From NCBI RefSeq assembly GCF_017894365.1, contig NZ_CP059467.1:2232001-2296000 (forward strand): a stretch of 64,000 bases of DNA, in the 5' to 3' direction. Source of the DNA: Aromatoleum bremense. GTDB lineage: Bacteria > Pseudomonadota > Gammaproteobacteria > Burkholderiales > Rhodocyclaceae. Under the pieces are notes generated by a model. The model searched no databases and was not told the origin of the DNA. It was given only the letters and a program-made list of their open reading frames with translations. Each line of letters opens with the position of its first letter. Positions within the stretch are counted from its first letter, which is position 1. Position numbers and translations under genes: made by a program. Positions 12,283 through 20,093 of the stretch are shown here, in pieces.

Positions 12283-13893
12283 ATGCGTCTGCACCCACTC
12301 TTGAAGCCCCTCGCCTACCTTGCAGGCTGCCTCCTCTACGCCGTCCCCGACTGGCTGACCGACGAGTTCGGGTCGGTCAGCATCGACCAGGTTCTCTATC
12401 ACCTGAATCTCGGCACCGATGGCCTGCTCTCGAGCGACCCGCAACTGCTCGTGCGCTTCCTGTGGCGCGGCGTCGCGCTGCCGGTTGCCCTCGCGCTCGT
12501 GCTGTGGGCCCTCGACACGTACGTCCGCTACCTCCGCGCGCATCCGCAAGCCGCGCCGATGCGGGTGATCGGCCCGGTGCTCGGCGCGATCCGCCGGCGC
12601 GGTGCGCGCATCGGCGAGCTGCTGAGGGGAGCGTTCCGGCGCGCGCTGCCGCACGCCCTGCCGCTGGTCGTGTTCGGCACGGGGGCGGCGTTCTTCATCG
12701 ACAGCTTCTCGCTCGCGAGCTACGTCCGCACTTATTTCGGCGAGGATTATTTTTCCGGATCCTATGTCGACCCGCGCCGCGTCAGCCTGCGCAAGGAGAA
12801 GCCGAAAAGCCTGGTCCTGATCTACGTCGAAAGCCTCGAGAACACCTACTCGGATCCGGCGCTGTTCGGGCGCGACCTGCTCCAGCGCCTCAACGCCTAC
12901 AAGTCGCGGGCGATCGCGTTCGACGACTATCGCCAGATGCCCGGCGCCCATTTCACGATCGCGGGAATCGTCGCGACGCAGTGCGGGTTGCCGTTGAAGT
13001 CGGTGGCGCTGTTCGGCGGCAACACGCAGGGCGAGCAGATCGACCGCTTTCTGCCCCGGGCGCACTGCCTCGGCGACATCCTCGCCGGGCTGGGCTACAC
13101 GAACGTGTTCCTGAACGGCTCGAGCCTCGTCTTCGGCGGGGTCGGCAACTTCTTCCGCGATCACCATTACGCGAAAGTGCTCGGCCGCGAAGAGTGGGTC
13201 GGCCTCGGCGAAAAACCCGAGACAATGAGCGGCTGGGGGCTGCACGACGACGACCTGTTCCGCCGCGCGCGCGAGGAGCTCGGCGTGCTGATGAAGGCGA
13301 AACGGCCGTTCAACCTGACGGTGCTGACGATCGACACCCACCACCCCTACGGGCATCTGTCGTCGCGCTGCGCGCGCGAAGGACGCAGCGATTTCGACGG
13401 TATCGTCGAATGCACGGCCGGCCAGGTTGCCGACTTCATCGAGCATATCGCCGCGAAAGGCTGGATGGATCGCGTCGCGATCGTCGTGCAGGGCGACCAC
13501 CTCGCGATGGGCAACACGTCGTACGACAAGCTGATCCGCAACCCGCACCGCACGATCTTCAACCTGCTGATCGGCGGCGACAGGAAGCTCGTGAAGAATA
13601 CCGACGAGGTCACGCATTTCGACATGCTGCCGACGATGCTCGACCTCGTCGGGCTGCGCGTCGCAGGGCAGCGCGCCGGCCTCGGCTACTCGGCGGTCGG
13701 CCCGGCCACGGTGCCCCGCCCGGCCGACCGCCTCGCGCGCATGGAAGCGCAGCTGATGAACTACAGCGCGACCTACCGCGAACTGTGGGAGCTCCCTCCG
13801 GCGCCCGACGGCGGCCCGGTGCAGCTTGTCGCGCCCGATCATCCGCCGACATCGCCGCTCGCCGACCCGCGCCAGCTTGTGCGCGTCAACTGA
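12283..13893 (+). CDS. membrane-bound sulfatase-fold phosphoglycerol transferase (OpgB/LTA-synthase-like)
   Basis: A 536-residue protein with N-terminal membrane segments (about residues 5-25, 55-85, 120-150) and a large C-terminal alkaline-phosphatase/sulfatase domain. The domain begins SLVLIYVESLENTYSDP, where the Glu and the following Thr match the metal ligand and nucleophile of the LtaS/OpgB group. Other ligands are suggested by DTHHPYG and VVQGDHLAMGN. Family knowledge: such enzymes move phosphoglycerol from phosphatidylglycerol to periplasmic glucans or polymers. The ATG at 12283 has CCGGAGGG upstream; a TTG at 12226 is less likely. It stands alone, with no glucan synthase genes visible in the window. 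Confidence 0.8.
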   Translation: MRLHPLLKPLAYLAGCLLYAVPDWLTDEFGSVSIDQVLYHLNLGTDGLLSSDPQLLVRFLWRGVALPVALALVLWALDTYVRYLRAHPQAAPMRVIGPVLGAIRRRGARIGELLRGAFRRALPHALPLVVFGTGAAFFIDSFSLASYVRTYFGEDYFSGSYVDPRRVSLRKEKPKSLVLIYVESLENTYSDPALFGRDLLQRLNAYKSRAIAFDDYRQMPGAHFTIAGIVATQCGLPLKSVALFGGNTQGEQIDRFLPRAHCLGDILAGLGYTNVFLNGSSLVFGGVGNFFRDHHYAKVLGREEWVGLGEKPETMSGWGLHDDDLFRRAREELGVLMKAKRPFNLTVLTIDTHHPYGHLSSRCAREGRSDFDGIVECTAGQVADFIEHIAAKGWMDRVAIVVQGDHLAMGNTSYDKLIRNPHRTIFNLLIGGDRKLVKNTDEVTHFDMLPTMLDLVGLRVAGQRAGLGYSAVGPATVPRPADRLARMEAQLMNYSATYRELWELPPAPDGGPVQLVAPDHPPTSPLADPRQLVRVN

Positions 13894-14000
13894 TTGCCGC
13901 GCAGGGGCAATGCCGGGCAGCGCATGCCGCGCCACGCTCGCCTCTCGCTGCCGAATCGAAAACCGCCTTTATACGCATATAACAGCAAGTTTTTGAGATG

Positions 14001-14051
14001 CGTAAGCCGTACGTAAGTCTCCGGGACTACTTTTCGTCTGTCCGGACGAAA
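14001..14051. promoter_or_regulatory. direct repeat and hairpin upstream of the actP operon
   Basis: Two CGTAAG copies 11 bp apart (14001-14006, 14012-14017) form a possible site for a response regulator. They are followed by an inverted repeat TTTCGTC (14032-14038) and GACGAAA (14045-14051) with a six-base loop, in the leader before the DUF485 gene. Acetate symporter operons are often controlled by two-component systems. This assignment is inference from repeat layout. Confidence 0.35.
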
Positions 14052-14085
14052 GACCGGCCTGACTACCGTACGAGTGGAGGGAGAC

Positions 14086-14394
14086 ATGCAAAACGACATG
14101 GTGGCAAGAGTCATTGCCAATCCGAAGTACCAGCGCCTGGTGAAGTTGCGCACGTCATACGGCTGGCTGCTGACAGCGATCATGATGGTCGTCTACTACG
14201 GCTACATCGCGGTCATCGCGTTCAACAAGGAGCTGTTCGCGCAGCGGCTCGGCGAAGGCGTCATGACGGTCGGCATTCCGGTCGGCTTCGGCGTGATCGT
14301 GTTCACGATCATCATCACCGGCATCTACGTGCGCCGCGCGAACTCCGAGTTCGACAGGCTGACCCAGGAAATCATCAAGGAGAGCGCCAAATGA
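14086..14394 (+). CDS. yjcH: DUF485 membrane protein (YjcH-like)
   Basis: A 102-residue protein with two transmembrane helices (about residues 25-47 and 60-85), a cytoplasmic N-terminus ([20 protein letters not shown]) and the conserved TSYGWLL and YYGYI segments of the DUF485/YjcH family. It is almost always encoded directly before actP and presumably assists the symporter. The ATG at 14086 has a GGAGGGAG ribosome site; an in-frame GTG at 14074 is unlikely. Its stop overlaps the actP start (ATGA). Confidence 0.9.
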   Translation: MQNDMVARVIANPKYQRLVKLRTSYGWLLTAIMMVVYYGYIAVIAFNKELFAQRLGEGVMTVGIPVGFGVIVFTIIITGIYVRRANSEFDRLTQEIIKESAK

Positions 14395-16109
14395 GCGGCC
14401 GTTTCACGCATATCGGCGCCGGGCTCGTCCTCGCGCTGCTGTCTGCCGCCGCGCTCGCCGCGGGGGGCGACCTCGGCCAGGCCGAGAAGCAGCCGACCAA
14501 CTGGACCGCGATCGCGATGTTCGGCGGCTTCGTCGTCCTCACGCTGTTCATTACCAAGTGGGCGGCGGCGAAGACCAAGTCGGCGGCGGACTTCTACACC
14601 GCCGGCGGCGGCATCACCGGCTTCCAGAACGGGCTGGCGATCGCCGGCGACTACATGTCGGCGGCGTCGTTCCTCGGCATCTCCGCCGCGGTGATGGCGA
14701 ACGGCTACGACGGACTGATCTACTCGATCGGCTTTCTCGTCGGCTGGCCGGTGATCACTTTCCTGATGGCTGAACGCCTGCGCAACCTCGGCAAGTTCAC
14801 GTTCGCCGACGTTGCCGCGTACCGCTTCAAGCAGACGCCGATCCGCGCGTTTGCTGCGTCGGGCACGCTGGTCGTCGTCGCGTTCTACCTGATCGCGCAG
14901 ATGGTCGGCGCCGGCCAGCTGATCAAGCTGCTGTTCGGCCTCGAGTACTGGATGGCGGTCGTCATCGTCGGCGCACTGATGATGGTGTATGTGCTGTTCG
15001 GCGGCATGACGGCGACGACGTGGGTGCAGATCATCAAGGCTGTCTTGCTGCTCGCCGGCGCGTCGTTCATGGCCTTCATGGTGCTGCTGGCCTACGACTT
15101 CTCGCCGGAAGCGCTGTTCGCCGCTTCGACGCAGGTCAAGGAGCAGCTCGCGCTGTCGGCCGGCAAGACGCCCGAGGAGGCGAGCATCATCGGCCAGGCG
15201 ATCATGGGGCCAGGTTCGTTCATCAAGGACCCGATCTCCGCGATCTCGTTCGGCATGGCGCTGATGTTCGGTACCGCCGGCCTGCCGCACATCCTGATGC
15301 GCTTCTTCACCGTGCCGGATGCCAAGCAGGCGCGCAAGTCGGTGTTCTGGGCGACGACCTGGATCGGCTACTTCTACGTGCTGACCTTCATCATCGGCTT
15401 CGGCGCGATCGTGCTGGTGTCGACGAACCCGGGTTTCCTCGACGCGAAGGGCGTGCTGATCGGCGGCGGCAACATGGCCGCTATCCACCTCGCCAACGCG
15501 GTCGGCGGCAACGTCTTCCTCGGCTTCATCTCGGCGGTCGCGTTTGCGACGATTCTTGCGGTGGTCGCCGGCCTGACGCTGTCGGGCGCCTCGGCAGTGT
15601 CGCACGACCTGTACGCGACGGTGTTCAAGAAGGGCAACGCGGATTCCGCGTCGGAGCTGCGCGTGTCGCGGATGACGACGGTCGCGCTCGGCATCGTCGC
15701 GGTCATCCTTGGTATCGCGTTCGAGAAGCAGAACATCGCGTTCATGGTGTCGCTGGCCTTCGCGATCGCGGCGTCGGCCAACTTCCCGGTGCTGTTCATG
15801 TCGGTGCTGTGGAAGGACTGCACGACGCGGGGTGCGACGATCGGCGGCTTCCTCGGCCTGATCACCGCAGTCGCGCTGACGGTCGTGTCGCCGTCGGTGT
15901 GGGAAGCGACGCTCGGCAATCCGAAAGGCTCGGCGCTGTTCCCCTACACGTCGCCGGCGCTGTTCTCGATGGCCGCGGGCTTCATCGGCATCTGGCTGTT
16001 CTCGATCCTCGACAACAGTGCGCGTGCGAAGGAAGACCGCGCAGGTTACCTCGCGCAGAAGGTGCGCTCCGAGACGGGTATCGGCGCGGCCGGCGCCTCG
16101 GGCCACTGA
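14391..16109 (+). CDS. actP: cation/acetate symporter ActP
   Basis: A 572-residue sodium:solute symporter family protein. A cleavable or uncleaved N-terminal hydrophobic segment ([15 protein letters not shown]) is followed by about 13 membrane spans. [29 protein letters not shown] is the hallmark region of ActP, and [15 protein letters not shown] is also present. It takes up acetate and other short monocarboxylates with a cation. The start at 14391 overlaps the DUF485 stop by ATGA, giving strict coupling. A strong hairpin terminator follows at 16161. Confidence 0.95.
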   Translation: MSGRFTHIGAGLVLALLSAAALAAGGDLGQAEKQPTNWTAIAMFGGFVVLTLFITKWAAAKTKSAADFYTAGGGITGFQNGLAIAGDYMSAASFLGISAAVMANGYDGLIYSIGFLVGWPVITFLMAERLRNLGKFTFADVAAYRFKQTPIRAFAASGTLVVVAFYLIAQMVGAGQLIKLLFGLEYWMAVVIVGALMMVYVLFGGMTATTWVQIIKAVLLLAGASFMAFMVLLAYDFSPEALFAASTQVKEQLALSAGKTPEEASIIGQAIMGPGSFIKDPISAISFGMALMFGTAGLPHILMRFFTVPDAKQARKSVFWATTWIGYFYVLTFIIGFGAIVLVSTNPGFLDAKGVLIGGGNMAAIHLANAVGGNVFLGFISAVAFATILAVVAGLTLSGASAVSHDLYATVFKKGNADSASELRVSRMTTVALGIVAVILGIAFEKQNIAFMVSLAFAIAASANFPVLFMSVLWKDCTTRGATIGGFLGLITAVALTVVSPSVWEATLGNPKGSALFPYTSPALFSMAAGFIGIWLFSILDNSARAKEDRAGYLAQKVRSETGIGAAGASGH

Positions 16110-16160
16110 GCCTGGTTTGCAAGCCGCCGTCCGTCACGGTGACGGGCAGCGGTGAACAGC

Positions 16161-16194
16161 AAAACGGCGACGACCGGAAGGTCGTCGCCGTTTT
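16161..16194. terminator. bidirectional rho-independent terminator
   Basis: Perfect 15-bp stem, AAAACGGCGACGACC (16161-16175) against GGTCGTCGCCGTTTT (16180-16194), with a GGAA loop. T-rich ends in both directions suit the convergent actP (+) and paaN-paaY-cupin (-) transcripts. Confidence 0.9.
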
Positions 16195-16220
16195 GCATTC
16201 CGGTTCGCCGCAGCGTGCGG

Positions 16221-16556
16221 TCAAGAGTTTCCGCGTTCGCCCGCCGCGTGCACGGCGAGCCACACCGCGTCAGGCCCGGTCGAGACGATGCGGTGACGGC
16301 AATGTGCCGGAATCGTCACCCAGTCGCCGGCGCGCATCACGAGCTGTCGGCCATCGGCGAACGCGAGCACCGCCTCGCCGCGCGCAAGCATCACCCACTC
16401 GTCGTCGGGCTGGTCGTACCAGAAGCCTTCCGGGCTCGCCGCCGCGTTCGACGCGATGCGCTCGATGCGCAGGCGCGCGTTGGCGAACAGCTTGTCGAAA
16501 ATCTCCGTGCCGCTTGCGGGCGACGGCAGGTCGAACAGGTTGCCGTGGTCGGGCAT
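16221..16556 (-). CDS. cupin-domain protein
   Basis: A 111-residue single-domain cupin. DEWVMLARGEAVLAF corresponds to motif 1 and GDWVTIPAHCRHRI to motif 2. The two His in PAHCRHR and the Glu in DDEW are the likely metal-binding remnants, but the first motif lacks the usual HxH. It starts 7 bp after the paaY stop and so belongs to the paaN-paaY operon. A role in phenylacetate metabolism is inferred from position only; the substrate is unknown. Confidence 0.75.
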   Translation of the reverse strand: MPDHGNLFDLPSPASGTEIFDKLFANARLRIERIASNAAASPEGFWYDQPDDEWVMLARGEAVLAFADGRQLVMRAGDWVTIPAHCRHRIVSTGPDAVWLAVHAAGERGNS

Positions 16557-16562
16557 GGTCCG

Positions 16563-17171
16563 TCACTTGCCCCGCTTCAGGTCGACGAGCGGCACGATGC
16601 CCGGTGGCAGGTCGAATTTCGGGCGGTTCGCTTCGGGCTCGGCCAGCGGCACGCACGGTTTCAGCGTCGCGAGGCTGCGCACGGTGAGTTCGTGGTAGCA
16701 GCGCGTGCCGTCGACTTTCCATTCCATTTCCTGCGCGGTGAGTTCGCGGACCACCTTCGCCGGGACGCCCGCGGCGAGCATGCGTGGCGGGACGACCATG
16801 TCGGCCTTGACGAAGGCGCAGGCGGCGATGACCGCCGAGTCGCCGACGATCGCGTTGTCCATGACGACCGCGTTCATGCCGACGAGTGCGTTGCGGCCGA
16901 TGCGGCAGCCGTGCAGCACCGCCGCGTGGCCGATGTGGCCGTCCTCCTCGACGATCGTGTCGAGGTTCGGAAAGCCGTGCATCACGCAGTTGTCCTGCAG
17001 GTTCGACCCCGGTTCGAGAATGATGCGGCCGAAGTCGCCCCGCAGGCTCGCGAGCGGCGCGACGTAGCAGCGCGCGCCGACGATGACGTCGCCGATCAGC
17101 ACCGCGTCGGGGTGGACGAAGGCGCTCGGGTGGACGACCGGACGCAGGCCGTCGATTTCGTAGCAGGGCAT
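16563..17171 (-). CDS. paaY: PaaY, hexapeptide-repeat thioesterase/carbonic anhydrase-like protein
   Basis: A 202-residue left-handed beta-helix protein of the gamma-carbonic-anhydrase group. Hexapeptide repeats run from [15 protein letters not shown] to [20 protein letters not shown], with the histidines of HGFPN, HIGHAA and HGCRIG probably binding zinc. A C-terminal helix and Pro-rich tail are longer than in carbonic anhydrases, as in PaaY. Family knowledge: PaaY acts as a thioesterase that removes dead-end 2-hydroxycyclohepta-1,4,6-triene-1-formyl-CoA when ring cleavage stalls. The start MPCYEIDG at 17171 fits the family; an in-frame start at 17204 exists. It lies downstream of paaN. Confidence 0.88.
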   Translation of the reverse strand: MPCYEIDGLRPVVHPSAFVHPDAVLIGDVIVGARCYVAPLASLRGDFGRIILEPGSNLQDNCVMHGFPNLDTIVEEDGHIGHAAVLHGCRIGRNALVGMNAVVMDNAIVGDSAVIAACAFVKADMVVPPRMLAAGVPAKVVRELTAQEMEWKVDGTRCYHELTVRSLATLKPCVPLAEPEANRPKFDLPPGIVPLVDLKRGK

Positions 17172-17275
17172 CGTTTGAATCTCCCGGATTCGAAAAGGGG
17201 ACAAGACCGCCGGAGGATGGCGAGCGGAGCGCGGCGACGAGCGCTTGCGCGGGTTGGGGCGCCCAGAGCCGGCGA

Positions 17276-17307
17276 TGCAAACGGGGCGCCGCAGCGCCCC
17301 GTTTGCA
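17276..17307. repeat. perfect 14-bp hairpin between paaN and paaY
   Basis: TGCAAACGGGGCGC (17276-17289) pairs with GCGCCCCGTTTGCA (17294-17307) around a CGCA loop. On the transcribed (-) strand there is no T run, so it is more likely a processing or partial-attenuation hairpin that lowers paaY expression relative to paaN than a full terminator. Confidence 0.6.
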
Positions 17308-17324
17308 CGGCAACCGGCGTTACC

Positions 17325-18989
17325 TCATTCGACGTGATAGCGCCGCTGCACGACGCGGAAGCGGTTCGCGACGAAGGCGCTGTCGGCGTAGCTCGCATTG
17401 GCCGCCGGGTTCATGCCGACTCCATGATAGTCGGAGAACGCCGCCGACTGATTGACGAACACGGCGCCGGTCAAGTTGATCGACAGCGCCGCACCGGCAT
17501 GCATCGTCGCCGTGGTGATCGCGTCGAGCACCTGCGGCTTCGTCGAGTACACGCCGACCGTCAGCGCGCCGTGCTCGCGCACGATGCGCTCGGACAGCGC
17601 TACCGCGGCGTCGGCATCGGCGACGCGGACGACGAACGAGATCGGGCCGAAACGCTCGGTCATGTAGCTTTTCTCGTCGCTCGCGTCGCAGCTGAGCAGC
17701 ACCGGCGTGCGCACTTCCGCGTTCGGGAACTCGGGGTGTTCGAGTTTGCGCGACGCGAGCACGACGCGGCCGTACTCGCCGGCTTCGTCGATGCGGCGCA
17801 GCGTGTCCGCGGACTGGATCGCTCCGAGCACCGCGGTCGCGACCGCCGGGTCCGCGAGCGTCTTGTCGATCGCGGCGGCGAGATCGGCGGCGAACTCGTC
17901 AAAGCTCTTGTGTCCCTGGTCGGTGTCGATGCCGCCGGCCGGCACCAGGATCGCCTGCGTCGTCGTGCACATCTGGCCGGAATACAGGCACAGCGTGAAC
18001 GCGAGGTTGCGCAGCATCGCCTTGTACGCATCGGTCGACTCGACGACGACGTTATTGACGCCGGCGAGCTCGGCGTACACCTGCGCCTGCCGGGCGTTGT
18101 CGATCAGCCACTGGCCGAACAGGTTGCCGCCGGTGAAGTCGATGGATTTGACCGCCGGGTGGGTCGCGAGCGCCTGCGTGTCCTCGCGCTTGGTGACGAC
18201 CGCGAGGCTGACGAGGTTCGGGTCGAGGCCCTGCTCGGCGAGCACTTCGCGGGCGATGCGCACGGTGATCGCCGCCGGCAGGATCGCGTGCTCGTGCGGC
18301 TTGACGATCACCGGGTTGCCGGTCGCCAGCGCGGCGAAGAAGCCCGGATAAGTGTTCCAGGTCGGGAAGGTGCCGCAGCCGATTACCAGCGCGACGCCAC
18401 GGCCGACGATCTCGAAGTGCTTCTTCATCCGCAGCGGCGGATTCTTGCCCTGCGGCTTCTCCCACACCGTTTCGGCGGGGATGCGGCTCATCTCGTCCCA
18501 CGCATAGGCGACCGCTTCCAGCCCGCGGTCCTGCGCGTGCGGGCCGCCGGCCTGGAAAGCCATCATCCAGCCCTGGCCGGTCGTCAGCATCACCGCATGC
18601 GCAATCTCGAAGCTGCGCTTGTTCAGGCGGTCGAGGATCTCGAGGCAGACGCCGACGCGTCCCTCCGCCCCGAGCCGCTGCCAGCCATCCTGCGCGGCCT
18701 GCGCCGCCTCGATGAGCGCCGACGGCGAGCACACCGGATAACGCACACCGAGGTCGGTGCCGTAGGGCGAGCGTTCCGGAGCGAGCCGGCCGGTTTCGCC
18801 GGCCTGGTCGAGCGGGAAGTCCTGGCCGAAGCAGGCTGCGACCGCGCGCTTGCCGTCTTCATTGGCAGTCTCGCCGTAAACCTTCGGGCTCGGCATCTCG
18901 GGATACGGCGTCCAGAAGCCGCGGCTGCGGATTGCCTGGACGGCTGCGTCGAGCGTGGCGCGGTGTTTTTCGAACAGCGGGTGGGTCAT
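17325..18989 (-). CDS. paaN: PaaN, aldehyde-dehydrogenase-type phenylacetate degradation protein
   Basis: A 554-residue protein of the ALDH superfamily, PaaN type. The NAD-binding part includes GRGVALVIGCGTFPTWNTYP and FTGGNLFGQWL. The catalytic region has Glu in YAELAGVNN and Cys in YSGQMCTTTQAI. Unlike E. coli PaaZ (about 680 residues) it has no C-terminal MaoC hydratase domain, so it can account only for oxidation of the ring-opened semialdehyde to 3-oxo-5,6-dehydrosuberyl-CoA. A separate oxepin-CoA hydratase must exist elsewhere. The start has a GGAGAG site. It is divergent from paaG, sharing the control region at 18990-19232. Confidence 0.92.
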   Translation of the reverse strand: MTHPLFEKHRATLDAAVQAIRSRGFWTPYPEMPSPKVYGETANEDGKRAVAACFGQDFPLDQAGETGRLAPERSPYGTDLGVRYPVCSPSALIEAAQAAQDGWQRLGAEGRVGVCLEILDRLNKRSFEIAHAVMLTTGQGWMMAFQAGGPHAQDRGLEAVAYAWDEMSRIPAETVWEKPQGKNPPLRMKKHFEIVGRGVALVIGCGTFPTWNTYPGFFAALATGNPVIVKPHEHAILPAAITVRIAREVLAEQGLDPNLVSLAVVTKREDTQALATHPAVKSIDFTGGNLFGQWLIDNARQAQVYAELAGVNNVVVESTDAYKAMLRNLAFTLCLYSGQMCTTTQAILVPAGGIDTDQGHKSFDEFAADLAAAIDKTLADPAVATAVLGAIQSADTLRRIDEAGEYGRVVLASRKLEHPEFPNAEVRTPVLLSCDASDEKSYMTERFGPISFVVRVADADAAVALSERIVREHGALTVGVYSTKPQVLDAITTATMHAGAALSINLTGAVFVNQSAAFSDYHGVGMNPAANASYADSAFVANRFRVVQRRYHVE

Positions 18990-19088
18990 GGAACTCTCCT
19001 CTCGTCGGGATGGAATGCCGCCGCGCAGGGCTCTGCGTTCTGGGGTGCGCCGATGTTGCAGTGCGGCAAATTGTCAAGCAAAAAACAG

Positions 19089-19118
19089 TTGTCTTTTGAT
19101 CTGGGTCAAGATTACTAT
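19089..19118 (+). promoter_or_regulatory. putative promoter of the paaG operon
   Basis: TTGTCT (19089-19094) and TACTAT (19113-19118) are spaced by 18 bp. The predicted start (about 19125) lies inside the PaaR-type palindrome, as expected for a repressible promoter. The leader to paaG would be about 108 nt. Assignment is by hexamer match. Confidence 0.4.
19096..19109. promoter_or_regulatory. FNR/DNR-like box in the paaN-paaG control region
   Basis: TTGATCTGGGTCAA has the form TTGAT-N4-GTCAA, one base from the FNR consensus TTGAT-N4-ATCAA. It lies inside the spacer of the proposed paaG promoter and directly abuts the paaN -10, a position suited to repression. An oxygen-linked control of this O2-requiring pathway is inference. 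Confidence 0.45.
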
Positions 19119-19137
19119 TGATTGACCGGTCGGTCAA
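19109..19137 (-). promoter_or_regulatory. putative promoter of the paaN operon
   Basis: On the minus strand TTGACC (19137-19132) and TAATCT (19114-19109) are spaced by 17 bp. The -35 box is the right half of the PaaR-type palindrome, so one bound repressor could block both directions. Confidence 0.4.
19122..19137. promoter_or_regulatory. probable PaaR (TetR-family) operator
   Basis: TTGACCGGTCGGTCAA is an inverted repeat with 7-bp arms (TTGACCG/CGGTCAA) and two central bases, the size and style of TetR-family operators. It lies between the divergent paaN and paaG operons, the latter of which ends with a TetR gene. No second copy was noticed elsewhere in the window. Confidence 0.65.
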
Positions 19138-19232
19138 ACAACGCCAACACCCCCAATTCGACGCTGGCAGGACGCGACCAGGACGCCGACAGGGTGCCAC
19201 GCCGCACCCGGGCAAACAATCAGGAGACCTGA

Positions 19233-20051
19233 ATGAGCAACGAGCTTGACATGCAGGGAGAAACGATCCGCATGGAAGTCGTCGGCGGGGTCGCGACGCT
19301 GACGCTGAACCGGCCTGACCGGCTCAACAGCTTCACGAACCGCATGCACGAGGAAGTGCGCGAGGCGCTCGCCGCGGTGAAGGCCGGTCGCGAGAGCGGC
19401 ATCGTCCGCGTCCTCGTGATCACCGGTGCCGGGCGCGGCTTCTGCGCCGGGCAGGATCTCTCCGACCGCGCCGTCGCGCCGGGCGAGGCGCCGGTCGATC
19501 TCGGCGCATCGGTCGAGAAGAACTACAAGCCCTTGGCGATGGCGCTGCGCAATCTCGACCTGCCGGTGATCGCCGCGGTCAATGGCGTCGCCGCCGGCGC
19601 CGGGGCGAGCATCGCGCTGGCGTGCGACCTCGTGTTCGCCGCGCGTTCGGCGAGCTTCATCCAGTCGTTCAGCAAGCTCGGCGTGGTGCCGGATACCGGC
19701 GGCAGCTGGATCCTGCCACGCCTCGTCGGCCCGGCGCGCGCGCTCGGCCTCGCACTGCTCGGCGAGAAGCTCGGCGCCGAACAGGCCGAACAGTGGGGCC
19801 TGATCTGGAAATGCGTCGACGACGACGCGCTGATGCCGACCGTGCAGCAGGTCGCGGCGAGCCTCGCGCAGGGGCCGACCTTCGGCTACGCGCAGACCAA
19901 GAAGGCGATCTGGGCGAGCTCGACGAACGGCTTCGAAACCCAGCTCGACCTCGAGCGCAACATGATGACGGTGTGCGGCCAGTCGAACGACTACCGCGAA
20001 GGCGTCGCCGCGTTCATCGAAAAGCGCGCCCCGCGCTTCAAGGGGGACTAG
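19233..20051 (+). CDS. paaG: PaaG, 1,2-epoxyphenylacetyl-CoA isomerase
   Basis: A 272-residue crotonase-fold protein. The oxyanion-hole segments are GFCAGQDL and NGVAAGAGASIAL. The catalytic Asp lies in GVVPDTGGSWILPRLVG, characteristic of PaaG rather than of hydratases, which have Glu at two positions. It converts ring-1,2-epoxyphenylacetyl-CoA to oxepin-CoA and also isomerises the later enoyl-CoA. It is the first gene of the paaGHIKABCDE-paaR operon, with an AGGAG site before the ATG at 19233. Confidence 0.9.
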   Translation: MSNELDMQGETIRMEVVGGVATLTLNRPDRLNSFTNRMHEEVREALAAVKAGRESGIVRVLVITGAGRGFCAGQDLSDRAVAPGEAPVDLGASVEKNYKPLAMALRNLDLPVIAAVNGVAAGAGASIALACDLVFAARSASFIQSFSKLGVVPDTGGSWILPRLVGPARALGLALLGEKLGAEQAEQWGLIWKCVDDDALMPTVQQVAASLAQGPTFGYAQTKKAIWASSTNGFETQLDLERNMMTVCGQSNDYREGVAAFIEKRAPRFKGD

Positions 20052-20054
20052 GAC

Positions 20055-20093
20055 ATGAAACTCTCGCCATTCGCCGCAAAGGACGTCAAATGA
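20055..20093 (+). CDS. 12-residue mini-ORF between paaG and paaH
   Basis: ATG at 20055 follows a strong AAGGGGGA site and encodes MKLSPFAAKDVK before a TGA that overlaps the paaH start (AAATGA). It could load ribosomes for paaH by coupling. It may also be chance; there is no known homologue and the peptide is tiny. Confidence 0.25.
   Translation: MKLSPFAAKDVK

Noticed and set aside
17276..17307. Full rho-independent terminator between paaN and paaY
   Set aside because: The stem is perfect but on the transcribed strand no T run follows, so it is listed as a hairpin only.
16152..19121. 989-codon plus-strand frame antiparallel to cupin, paaY and paaN
   Set aside because: Its translation is an Arg/Ala/Val/His-rich composition typical of the antisense of GC-rich genes; the opposite strand has three recognised genes with ribosome sites.
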